Assembly: GCA_027627225.1 (NCBI GenBank)
Contig: JAPFQT010000392.1
Location: 62,001 to 126,000, forward strand
Direction: 5' to 3'
Length of the DNA: 64,000 nt
DNA from: Congeria kusceri
Taxonomy: Eukaryota; Mollusca; Bivalvia; Myida; Dreissenidae
Part shown: positions 25,476 to 35,195 of the stretch, one piece after another
Position numbering within the stretch: the stretch's first letter is position 1
Layout: the number at the start of each line of letters is the position of its first letter
Translations under genes and position numbers: made by a program
Notes under the pieces: generated by a model
The model's input: only the letters and a program-made list of their open reading frames with translations
Databases searched by the model: none
Told to the model about the DNA's origin: nothing

Positions 25476-25639
25476 AAAGTGATGATTCCTTTCAATAAGT
25501 ATTTCCCATTTTACTTTATACTTCTGTTTAATATGTTTTTTTTTATTTTAGCATGCCACTATGTGCATTCAGAATCACACATAATTTGTCCATTTTTGTC
25601 GGAAACCCCCTCCCCATCCCCTCAAAAAAGTTCTTAATA

Positions 25640-27020
25640 ATACCATCAAAATAATCTCCATAAATATGTTCTGATATTGCAAAGCAAAAATTATACTATT
25701 GTATAGATGATAAAAATATAATCATATTATATCCATAGTTGTTGGGCATTCCATAGTTGAGCAATTATTTTAAAAACCCTTCCTAGCGGAAAAAAACGCT
25801 AGAATGACGGTTACCCAAAATCACGTTCATATACTGTATAGGAGACATTTATAAAGGCGCAATACCTGGAGAAATCCAAATCATAATATAATGAAATTTG
25901 CACACGTGACTATATACACTATTTACTGTTTCATTACAAGATTTAAATATTAAATGGTGATATGAAGAAAATTTAAATTGCAAATATTGCAAAAGAAAAT
26001 TATATGATTATTAAAAAAAACCAACATACTTTTCAAGAACAGAGGACATTCTAAAGAACGTAAAAAGCACCAAAAACATTTAGTTTCATTTTTATTTTTG
26101 TGCATAACGTTTTTCCAATAATTTTTACTTGTGGAATGTATATCTTCTAAAGCATTTCTGAAACATGTTTGTATATTATTTACACCTTACTCGATAACAG
26201 AGGAATTAAAAACGTATCAGATAAATCGGGCGGACATTGTTTAGATTTTAAGTAAAACTGTTATAATTAATGTATGTAATGTAATGACTGTGGCAATATT
26301 TTGAAATCGTTAACCCTGACATGTCTTGTTGTGAATTATTTGTTGAAGTTTAAATAAATAACATAACATAATAAAAACACGCATTTGATCTCCGCCGTGT
26401 TCTTGCAAATTACAATAAAATGACGTTTCGGACATCGTTAAAGGAAATACACGCAAGGTGTAAAAGATAGATAGTTATTTAAAAGATTTCACAAACGTTT
26501 ATTTCTCAATTAATTTATGGTGTATTAACGCAACATTTATTTGCAAAGATTAAAAAAGGTAAAAATAACTAAATGGTATTTCGTGAGTCTGCAATATTCT
26601 TGGTTGAACAGGACATATTTTGAATGTCCAGTTTATACCGATATATAATTCTGTTATACACATATACCTGTTTAAAAATGTTAAGTTTTGATCCAGTAAT
26701 TTAATTTGTCATAATTAAAATGTTAAAAATCGGAGAGATGCATTTTATGTATAATTATTTTGTTCTCGTGACTTTTCCCCGAAACGACAAAAGGCAGTTG
26801 CAAAAGTTGTCACATGTTCTTCATATAGTTTCTTAATTAGGCTGTGTCATTCTGGTTCAGCATGTGCACCATAATGCTGTCCGTATGTTATTTATTTTGT
26901 TCTAATACTAACTTATATATTATTCAAAATGTATATGTACATGGAGTTCAATTGTAAAACTGTAGATGTAATTTTTGCATTATTTGTCTGACACATTGTG
27001 CGTACAATGAAATATATCGT
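25640..27020. other. Unassigned AT-rich DNA
   Basis: No credible gene, RNA or repeat edge was seen. The miniature LTR element begins immediately to the right at 27032. Confidence 0.45.
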
Positions 27021-27082
27021 TTTGCATTTTTTGTATGTCACGGCATGAACTTGGTCACTTAAAGGGGAGAGGTTGTGTGGCG

Positions 27083-27154
27083 GCCCGGTTAGCTCAGTCG
27101 GGAGAGCACTCGCCCTGATAGCGAGGGGTCCCGGGTTCGAGTCCCCGACTGGCT
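27083..27154 (+). other. tRNA-like sequence inside left LTR
   Basis: A cloverleaf-like order is present: D arm GCTC...GAGC, anticodon stem CTCGC/GCGAG, and a T arm around TTCGAGT. The A box TTAGCTCAGTCGG and B box GGTTCGAGTCC are good Pol III signals. Position 33 is C instead of T, the acceptor stem has a C-C mismatch, and this copy has a T-stem substitution (CCCCG). I therefore treat it as a tRNA-derived internal promoter, not a working tRNA gene. Confidence 0.65.
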
Positions 27155-27180
27155 GCACAATTTTCTCACCCTCTGACATT

Positions 27181-27198
27181 TGGCGCCCAACGTGGGGC
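27181..27198 (+). promoter_or_regulatory. Primer-binding site for tRNA-Lys(CTT)
   Basis: TGGCGCCCAACGTGGGGC lies two bases after the left LTR and is the canonical 18-base PBS complementary to the tRNA-Lys(CTT) 3' end. Confidence 0.9.
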
Positions 27199-27337
27199 CG
27201 TGACGTTACCCGGGTTAACTCTCCGAGGGCCCGTGGTAATTATATGACACCATGAATTCGAGGACGAATTCATTTTTGAGCGAGGGTGTATGTCACGGCA
27301 TGAACTTGGTCACTTAAAGGGGAGAGGTTGTGTTGCG

Positions 27338-27409
27338 GCCCGGTTAGCTCAGTCGGGAGAGCACTCGCCCTGATAGCGAGGGGTCCCGGGTTCGAGTCCC
27401 GGACTGGCT
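27338..27409 (+). other. tRNA-like sequence inside right LTR
   Basis: Same sequence as in the left LTR but with an intact T stem (CCGGG/CCCGG). The A and B boxes are intact, so of the two copies this looks more likely to recruit Pol III. Confidence 0.65.
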
Positions 27410-27639
27410 GCACAATTGTCTCACCCTGTGACATGTATACATTATAACATGGATCTGATGAATTCCTTATTTGTCTATAGTCAAAATAAACGCGATTTTC
27501 AAGTTATACTACCTACCGGTATATTTGACTGTACTAAATTTGTGGTTTCCTAAAATCTATGGACATTATTGCAACGTTCGCCCTACTTAGGAGTAGAGAG
27601 TTTCGTAGAGAAACAAAACACTAATAAACGCTACTGAAT

Positions 27640-28130
27640 TGGAATTATGTCCCAATAACTGTACCAATATCACCGAGACACTGATGTCCCCAAGTAATCT
27701 TGCAACAGTCGCAGAAATGCAATTCAAACATTTTTATTCTTCAATGTATTCAATTTTCAATTGCTTGCGGACGAAATTCGTTGAAATCTGGATACACCGC
27801 GTTGCGAGGGTGTTCAGTGCATCAGTATCTGTTTTGAGGTTCTTGCAAGTTGTTCTGCTGTCGTATTCATCCAACACGCCTTCCCAACTCACACCAGACA
27901 TGCACTGGAATAATGCCCCTTTAACTTCCCCGGACACTGCCGTCCCTAAGGAATATCGCAATAGTCAAAGAATGCAGAAATTGTGCGTAGGTACCGCTGT
28001 GTGAGGATGTTCCGTGTTTAGAGATGGTTTGCTTCCGGTTCCTGCAAGTTGTTATCACATTGATCGAACACGCCTTCCCGACTCACCCCACACATGCTTG
28101 ATTGTATTGATTATTAATTCCCGCCCAGAC
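27640..28130. repeat. Diverged tandem duplication, about 190 bp
   Basis: Two similar segments, near 27815-27905 and 28010-28100, share GTTCTTGCAAGTTGTT/GTTCCTGCAAGTTGTT and AACACGCCTTCCC(A/G)ACTCAC. The 121-codon frame over the first segment has no recognisable domain. Confidence 0.45.
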
Positions 28131-28891
28131 CATCGTACACTCGACATCCGGTAAACTGTTCACCTTGACCCCGGTACACGCGATCTGTCGTCATTTCCTG
28201 TTACAGTGCAGCAATAATGTTCTAAGAAGGCAAATTTTGGACTTCTACGTCACAGGCCATATTCACGTTTACGTCTGTCACATAACCGTCTGTCGCTGAT
28301 GCGTCACTGGCTCTTGTCGATTGTGCTAATAGTATTCCCCGCTTCCTGTGCATTTTGTCTGCGGCGGTCTCTTACACTTCCGGTAGGGGGCAATTTATCA
28401 CGAATCATTGCTGTCGCCATCGGCTGTCGATAAAATACCCATGCTTCCTTCGATTTTCGTCAGATATAATCTAATGCCTATGTTTTGGTTTTTATTAAGT
28501 AACAATGTAAAGCGCTCGGCTCCACGTAGGATGCTATTAAAGCAATTTCTCTCTTTTTCCTGAAATTGTGTCGTTTCGTCTTGTAATCTTTAAATTTTAA
28601 ATTTTTCTAATAACACGTGAAAAAGTAGCTGAATGTGCTCAGATATTGGTTTTTTATCCAGATGTTCGGGCTGGTGTTGTTGTTGCTGAGGTGGTTTGCT
28701 GTGTTAAAATATCATTTTGTTGACTTATTAGCTTCATATAGAATAAAGGTTCGAGCTGCGCCACTTCAGTTACAATCGCATCACGATTATAGGAATAGTC
28801 ACCGGACCGCCGCCATTATTCTTATAATCGTATGTTATATGTGTTGTTCGCAAGTTGACCTCTGTAATGAGAAGGCCATGTAACAGTTGTA

Positions 28892-29357
28892 GGTCACAAT
28901 ATACTAAAAGATTTCCTTAACAAATTCAATGTAAAAGCAATAAATTCAACAAAAAATAAACTCAACATTTTGCGCGTAGAGACCCTCATAACCATACCTT
29001 TTCTTAAAGAGCATTCCGAGCCGAATTGATTTAGACAATAAAAAAGATAGGTCATGTGATATGTAAGAAAGAACTCGACGCGAATCAAAGTTCACTGTTT
29101 TACGGCCATCTTTTTACCGGCTACTCTCCAGTTGAAGGTATACTGCCAACTGTCAAAGTCTCGTCATGTAGTCTCCAACCTTCAAGCGAAACAGTGAATT
29201 TTTAGTACACAACAATGTTTTTCCTACCACACGTACAAAGAAATATTCAAAAATAAAGTCATGGCAAGTGACTATACAGAAAATTGGGTCTTCAAATAAA
29301 TGGTGTTGATTTATTTAGAGAGTATTGCACACCTGAAATATTTAGTATACTGTAACC
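28892..29357 (-). mobile_element. 468-bp MITE family, copy 1 (complete)
   Basis: The element is bounded by GGTCACAATATACTAAA on one side and the inverse of GGTTACAGTATACTAAA on the other, imperfect 17-bp terminal inverted repeats. It is flanked by an exact TGTA on both sides (28888-28891 and 29358-29361), a likely 4-bp target duplication. It is inverted relative to the copies at 34079 and 37856, and over about 460 bp all three are nearly identical by eye. No convincing protein is encoded. Confidence 0.85.
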
Positions 29358-29594
29358 TGTAGCATACTTTTAACGAAATATCTATGTTATTTAATGAGCC
29401 CACAGGGTGAGGTTAAATAATTAACATATTGAGGTCAAATATTGCTACGAGTGTTTTATTTCACATTCACCTATCACATCGCAACTTTCCACGATGCCGA
29501 TCCTATGGGCGTTTCCTAGTCGTCACGTGATGTCTAACATGCTTGGCATGTGTGTCGATTCAAAATTTAGCGTTGTCGCAAGGTGTCCATTCAG

Positions 29595-29683
29595 TGCAAG
29601 CTTACCGTGCAATAAGTAGCGTGCGTATGAATTAAAACTAAATTTTAATATACCGCACTCTACTTATTGCACAGAAGCTTGCA
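29595..29683. repeat. 89-bp hairpin element
   Basis: TGCAAGCTTACCGTGCAATA...GTAG and CTAC...TTATTGCACAGAAGCTTGCA are inverted arms around a roughly 40-base loop. It is a compact foldback or mini-MITE; no target duplication is evident. Confidence 0.65.
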
Positions 29684-30635
29684 TATTAGGCTCCGTCCAC
29701 CAGTTGATATCACAGTTATTCAATACCGCAAAACAATGAATGATTCAAAATGTTTAACGAAGTATTTTTGCCAGCCAAACGCAAAAGCGATATTGGTAAT
29801 TTGTAATAATTGCAAATTGTAATGTTATAAATTGTAATTAATTGCACATCACCATCACCATCATCATCATGCGAGAAGCAGCAACAACGACATGAACAAC
29901 ATTATGATAATTTTATTTGAAAAGAAAAGTTCTACAGACTAAAAATAAGTTCAGCTATTTAATCTTCCCATACAGTGAACTCTGTTTTGTGCAATAGTGT
30001 GAGTAAATTTGGACTGTTCAGTAGTCGGAATGACTTAAAGGCCCTTCATGTAACATGGAAGAGAAATGATGCTTGTGGTTTTATAAAATTATAAATGTAT
30101 GATATTTACCGCCTTATAGTTACAACTTACATTTCCTTTTAGATATTCAGTCATTTATAACCTGCAACACATCATTTACACTGATATACATAAATACGAG
30201 TACAACTACAGTGTTTTTAGGGTCTATTTGGGGCCGAAATTCGGCCCCATTCCCCTGCTGAATAGGTATATATTTTTCTCCCATATTTACCTTAAACATT
30301 CCCCTCAGAATATAAGCTTTATTTTGAAAAATCGGACAAAAACTGACTAAGATAGAGGAATTATCGTAAAAAATCCCAACGAATTTTTATTCATAAGTGC
30401 ATAGTCTAAGTTATAATTTGCAGCAAAACAATCAATTAATGATTTATAACGGAGTAGAACATGAACATGTACTAATGCTTTTCTTAAAAAATCCAGAGTT
30501 CAAAATCAAATTCCGCATCTGAAGGGCCCTGCCAGCATTCCTCCAAAGGTGAAAAAAAAACACTGACCTATTAATAACATCTTAATGAAAATTAATATTT
30601 GGATTTACAGATGTTTATTTACCGTCCATGAACGC

Positions 30636-31205
30636 GACGTTTGTCCGCCGATGAAGGAAACCGTGTGTCCGCCGATGAGCGCAGCCGTGTGTCGGCGTAT
30701 GAAGGTCACCGTTTTTCCGCCAATGATGGCAACCGCGTGTCGACCGATGAAGGCAACCGCGATTCCGCCGATGAGGGCAACCGTGCGTCGGCCGATGAAG
30801 GTCACCGTGTGTCGACCGATGAAGGTCATCGAGTGTCGGCCAATGAAGGCAACCAAGTGTCGGCCGATGAGCGCAACCGTGTGTCGGCCTATTTAGGTCA
30901 CCGTTTTCCGCCGATGAGGGCACACGCGTGTCGACCGATGAAGGCAACCGCGTGTCGGCCGATGAGCGTAACCGTGTGTTGACCGTTGAAGGCAACCGTG
31001 TTTCCGCCGATGAGGCTACCCGCGTGTCCGCCGATGAAAGCAACCGCGTGTCCGACGATGAGAGCAACCGTGTGTCGGCCGATGAAGGCAACCGTGTTTT
31101 CGCCCATGAGGCTACCCGCCTGTCCGCCGATGAGGCTACCCGCGTGTCGTCCGATGGAGGCAATCGTGTGTTGGCCGATAAAGACAACCGTGTGTCCGCC
31201 GTAAA
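30636..31205. repeat. 24-bp minisatellite
   Basis: Units of about 24 bp, for example GCCGATGAAGGCAACC then GTGTGTCG, repeat roughly 23 times. Because 24 is a multiple of three, a single frame stays periodic (SADEGNRV-type repeats plus; DTR and SSA-type repeats minus, up to 190 codons). There is no start context, signal or splice support for a gene. The GTGTGTCCGCCGATGA core recurs in the 38.4 kb array. Confidence 0.85.
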
Positions 31206-31295
31206 AAAGTTGTTGGTTTCCGCTTACCCGACCCTCTCCTCCTCCCCATTTTTTCTGGCGACCCTAAAAGTTTGTTTGCTTATAAATCATTACGT
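31206..31295. repeat. Relic of GTTTCC/CCGACC MITE family
   Basis: GGTTTCCGCTTACCCGACCC and GGCGACCCTAAAAGTTTG match the word order of the 21341-21604 element. It directly abuts the end of the 24-bp array. Confidence 0.4.
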
Positions 31296-31526
31296 TTTTC
31301 TGATTTTCGGCAGTTTTCGCTTATATTAGAAGTGTCTAGCCAGAAATCTCTTTTTCTATGACCTTATTTATAGTTTAGGTACAGTTTCTTTTTTGGGAGG
31401 CATTTAAACATTTTACATGCTGTCCAATATACTTAAACTGTGTGGTGAATATGCGGCGAAGAAAAAAATGTTAAAGACAAAAATAGTTATATTTAACCTC
31501 CCCTCCTGGATTTTGTTAGAGATGTC

Positions 31527-31684
31527 AGCGGATTTTTTGCGGACGGCTTTTGCGGATGCGCTTTGGGGATACGGACTGCGGACATATGGAAACGGTCCAA
31601 CTGTTTTCAACTTGTTCGATTTTTTTGCGGATGCGGATTTGCGAATGCGGATGCAGATAAGGACATTATGGAAAAGCGGCCTTA
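31527..31684 (+). repeat. Truncated second copy of the 14.7 kb MITE
   Basis: TACGGACTGCGGACATATGG, AACTTGTTCGATTTTTTTGC and TTATGGAAAAGCGGCCT reproduce the right arm of 14722-15246 in the same orientation. The left arm is missing. Confidence 0.65.
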
Positions 31685-31978
31685 CCGATATGTTGCTGGT
31701 TGTAATTGATATAATTGTGTACATAAAACAATGTCACTCCATTCAACTAACATTTGTGTGTTGGATATACCCAAATTAAGTAAAACAACCACAACACACA
31801 AATGGTGTGAAACGTATTTTTATTGTATTCGTGAATGTTTAAACTTGCAATGACATTGCATTGCATTGTACACCGCTATTAGGTTTCACTATATTCAGTC
31901 ATCTGCCATAACTCTACGCAATCAGGGCCGTTTGATTTGTTTTGAGTATTTACTAATGGGTTGTATTCCAGAGATATC

Positions 31979-32160
31979 TTAAAGGGACCTGTTCACAGAT
32001 TGACGAATTGACAGTTCCCAACCTTTTGTCACAGATTCCAAAAATAAAAGAATAGTGTATATAAAGGAACGAAATAACACTACGGACAAAGAAATATACT
32101 GTAAGCTTAGATTTAGCAATCTGAAAGGCCGAGTGGTTAAGGAGCAACTTTTTTTCTTTT
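31979..32160 (+). repeat. Dispersed repeat with tRNA A-box-like tail
   Basis: The start AAAGGGACCTGTTCACAGATT resembles the segment at 57306 (AAAGGGGCTTGTTCACAGAA). The end contains GGCCGAGTGGTTAAGGAGC, an A-box-like stretch of Ser/Leu tRNA type without a B box. It is a fragment of a repeat, not a tRNA gene. Confidence 0.35.
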
Positions 32161-32809
32161 CTATTTTATCCCTTTCAAACACCTTTATACTTGAGCCCTT
32201 TAGTTCCGATGCTTAAATCTTTCAAGTTAAGACATTTTATAGCAAATTTCAAAAAATACAAAACAATTAACAAGTCCCTTTCAGTTAAACTGAAATACTG
32301 TATTGAAGTTAAGTTTAGTATTTAAAAAAACTGCATAGAATCGGTGAATCCGTCACAGTTACGTGAACAATAGTTTATAATACAGCTGATAATTAATAGA
32401 CACTAAGCACACTGTCCGAGTGATTTCTATTTCTTATGACAATACTAATATTTTTTTATTACAAATCATTGAAGTTTAATGATTTTGCGACTCTCCATTT
32501 TATTCTTTATATTTCCCAGTTTTCAATGTATAATTCAGCATTTAGTTAGTAAATTTAATTAATAAAAAGTGTCAACACTGTAGTACGGCTCGTTTTTTGT
32601 AATTGTAAGAATTTGCGATTTAAGATGTATTAAAACTCGAATGCTAATCCGGTCCGCAAGGGCGACAACAAGATGTTACTCCTTGACAAACTTCATGCGT
32701 GGTTACCTCCCTTATTTTATTGAATTGTTTCATTTTGTCCCCGAATTTATCATGAATTCCGTTTCCTATTGGACTAATCGCACTTTGTACATGTAATTAC
32801 CCATATTCC

Positions 32810-33515
32810 ACACACGCTACGAATCCTGCGAATCGCCAAGTATGATTGAAATTTATGATTCGTGAAGATTCGTGACATTTTCTGTTCCAAATTGTGCGTT
32901 CTACGATTCAGCTGCGATGTAGGATGGTGTTACGAATATTCGTGGGATTCGGCTGGAATGGCAAACATGTTGTCAAGAATTTACTACGATTTACACGAAT
33001 CTATTACGACTACTTTGTCAACGTTAGGAATCAGTAACGTATCTGTAAATAATACGCCGAATGCATGTACGAATTAGGTACGAATAAAACTATCTTTTGA
33101 AATTCTTTTTTGGCGGGCATATTCGTGACAGGTTCGTAGCCGATTCGTGATCAAGCCGCGAATTATCAAATTCCCGAATGAGTAAAGAATAACTACGAAT
33201 ACCTACGAATCGATAACGATTCAGTTACGATGCATAATATTGCAATATGTATTTGTAACGAATTATTTTGGAATCGGGATTTTTGGATTCGTAAGTTCGT
33301 GGCCAATATTTTGAACAATTCAAAAATTTTGTCACGAATACCCGACTGCTCAAGAATAGCAAGGTTGGACTACGAACAGATACGAAACAATGTAAGAACT
33401 TCACAACCTGATTACGATGCAACTACGAATTCTAAAATTTACCAATTTTGGGCGATTCGTGGGATTCGTGATGTCTGCAGAATAGGGGTATTAATCGTAG
33501 TGTACGACTGATAAT
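32810..33515. repeat. Degenerate ATTCGT/ACGAAT-rich region
   Basis: More than twenty copies of ATTCGT or ACGAAT occur on both strands at irregular spacing, with clusters such as GATTCGTGGGATTCGTG near 33454. It looks like an old, scrambled tandem or foldback repeat. Frames inside are not protein-like. Confidence 0.55.
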
Positions 33516-33687
33516 ACTATCATTGATGAAACGCCTCCAAGTAGATTGAATTTCGCAAAACTTTACTCAAAGGGATTTATTCGCAAATTTTTGAAAAATG
33601 TCATTCAATGTCTTAACTGCAAAATATAAAGGATCTGGACTAACTAGTTCAAATATTCAGTCATGAAAAGTATAATAAAACAAAATG

Positions 33688-33757
33688 CCTCCACCGGGTC
33701 TCGAACCTATGACCTTCAGATCAAACGTCGGTTGCGCTAACCACTCGACCAGACAGA
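33688..33757 (-). other. tRNA-like sequence (Ser/Leu-type head)
   Basis: Minus strand: an A-box-like GGTCGAGTGGTTAGCGC and a B box GGTTCGAGACCC, with an anticodon arm that does not pair well. The acceptor halves do not match. Probably a SINE head or tRNA pseudogene. Confidence 0.45.
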
Positions 33758-34078
33758 TTAATGCTTATTTTTACATGTATTTTTATCACTATGTAAGTGA
33801 AACACATGCTTTAAAAATATCGACGAAAAGCCGTAAAAATGCTTGATAATTTTACCTTTTCAGTTGACTACAACATTTCCCGTGCAAATAAATATTTAAT
33901 ATCCAGAATCATTACAATATAAATATGATAGGGACTAAATGTAACTGCTCGCTAGAGGTCTTGAAGGACGTTCTGTCCAGGACACCCTACGTCCTCAAGT
34001 CCGATTGGTCTGCCATTCCTGCCTCGTTCTGAACACGTGCAACTGTCGTCTGCATAAATTGAAGTCTGCACCTCTGCA

Positions 34079-34548
34079 GGTTACAGTATACTAAATATTT
34101 CAGGTGTGCAATGCTATACTCTCTAAATAAATCAACACCATTTATTTGAAGACCCAATTTTCTGTATAGTCACTTGCCATGACTTTATTTTTGAATATTT
34201 CTTTGTACGTGTGGTAGGAAAAACATTGTTGTGTACTAAAAATTCACTGTTTCGCTTGAAGGTTGGAGACTACATGACGAGACTTTGACAGTTGGCAGTA
34301 TACCTTCAACTGGAGAGTAGCCGGTAAAAAGATGGCCGTAAAACAGTGAACTTTGATTCGCGTCGAGTTCTTTCTTACATATCACATGACCTATCTTTTT
34401 TATTGTCTAAATCAATTCGGCTCGGAATGCTATTTAAGAAAAGTATGGTTATGAGGGTCTCTACGCGCAAAATGTTGAGTTTATTTTTTGTTGAATTTAT
34501 TGCTTTTACATTGAATTTGTTAAGGAAATCTTTTAGTATATTGTGACC
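34079..34548 (+). mobile_element. 468-bp MITE family, copy 2 (complete)
   Basis: Runs from GGTTACAGTATACTAAA to the inverse of GGTCACAATATACTAAA, 470 bp. The flanking tetramers differ (TGCA left, TAAA right), so there is no target duplication, unlike copy 1. It shares GCTATTTAAG with copy 3 where copy 1 has GCTCTTTAAG, so copies 2 and 3 are closest to each other. It forms the left border of the segment with the nuclease and transposase genes. Confidence 0.85.
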
Positions 34549-34595
34549 TAAACTGACTTTGGGTTAAAATAAAATATCGTCTGCAAGTGCAAAAT

Positions 34596-35138
34596 ATGGA
34601 TGAGAAAGCAGATTTTTGGTCATTTCTGAGCAAAAGAGTAGAAAATAAGTGCATTAAATGCATCAATTCAGATTGTTTGATCTGGAATGGTTGTATTTCA
34701 AATAGTTCCTTACCCTATTATGGCCGAATGAGGGCTAAATTGCCTTCGGACATAAAATCAGAGACATACTTGGTTCACCGTGTAGCGTTAATGTGCTACA
34801 TGAAGTCAGAATTGAACGCCAGGGACTCTTGTGAGCCACTTATGCAACAATAGCTTGTGTGTTAAGCCTGAACATTTAAACATAGAGCCCCATTCCACCA
34901 ACATGGAACGGCGGACATGTTTACAGTTCGGACAGTGCAGCGGGCATGGAACTGAGCCAGCCTGCATATTTGGTAAAAACATGAATACAACAAGCTTTAT
35001 CACTTCCTTTTATTCATAGAAATACACTTAAAATACATAAATGCATGTTTTTTTTCATTTTATATCTATTTCTATTGGGTATTTTTGCCTTTTTCAGGTA
35101 GAGGAACGCCTGATGCTGACGCGAGGGCCACTTGTTAG
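34596..35138 (+). pseudogene. His-Me-finger (HNH-type) endonuclease gene, frameshifted, one intron
   Basis: The protein matches the template of zinc-binding homing-type His-Me-finger nucleases. The first frame has C27-x2-W-x-G, then YYGRM, then LVHRVALMCY, where H61 would be the catalytic or metal-site histidine. At about 34825-34832 the frame shifts by one base. The next frame continues SHLCNNSLCVKPEHLN, then a basic TNMERRTC, then CSGHGTEPAC, the expected Cys/His zinc ligands. A GTAAAA donor at 34973 and a TTTTTCAG acceptor ending at 35097 would splice in phase to a short last exon ending at TAG 35136. Length about 140 residues fits small HNH proteins. The function would be DNA cutting. The frameshift suggests this copy is dead, unless it is a sequencing error. 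It converges on the transposase gene. Confidence 0.75.
34973..35097 (+). other. Predicted intron in the nuclease gene
   Basis: 125 bp from GTAAAAAC to a pyrimidine-rich TTTTTGCCTTTTTCAG. Removing it keeps the frame open for 13 more codons before a stop. Supported only by splice-site consensus. Confidence 0.5.
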
Positions 35139-35195
35139 AGGTCTCTTATGCCAAAACAGGTAATAATAACAATTTATTATCAGGTACACAATCAA

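Larger units (their letters stand above)
27032..27433 (+). mobile_element. Miniature LTR retrotransposon (TRIM-like) with tRNA-bearing LTRs
   Basis: Two direct repeats of 147 bp (27032-27178 and 27287-27433) begin TG and end CA and differ at only four positions by my reading. Two bases after the left repeat lies TGGCGCCCAACGTGGGGC (27181-27198), the established primer-binding site complementary to the 3' end of tRNA-Lys(CTT). A purine-rich GAGCGAGGG directly precedes the right repeat. The 108-bp interior has no gag or pol, so the element must have been mobilised by another element's proteins. Each LTR contains a tRNA-like sequence. Flanking bases show no clear target duplication, so rearrangement is possible. 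Confidence 0.85.

Noticed and set aside
30615..31187. 190-codon Ser/Thr/Arg-rich frame and its opposite-strand partners
   Set aside because: Translation of a 24-bp minisatellite; no start context, signal peptide or flanking exon.
34346..34546. 66-codon frame repeated at 38130 and inverted at 28894
   Set aside because: It lies inside the MITE copies; it is short, one copy has a one-base change that alters the frame, and no domain is seen.
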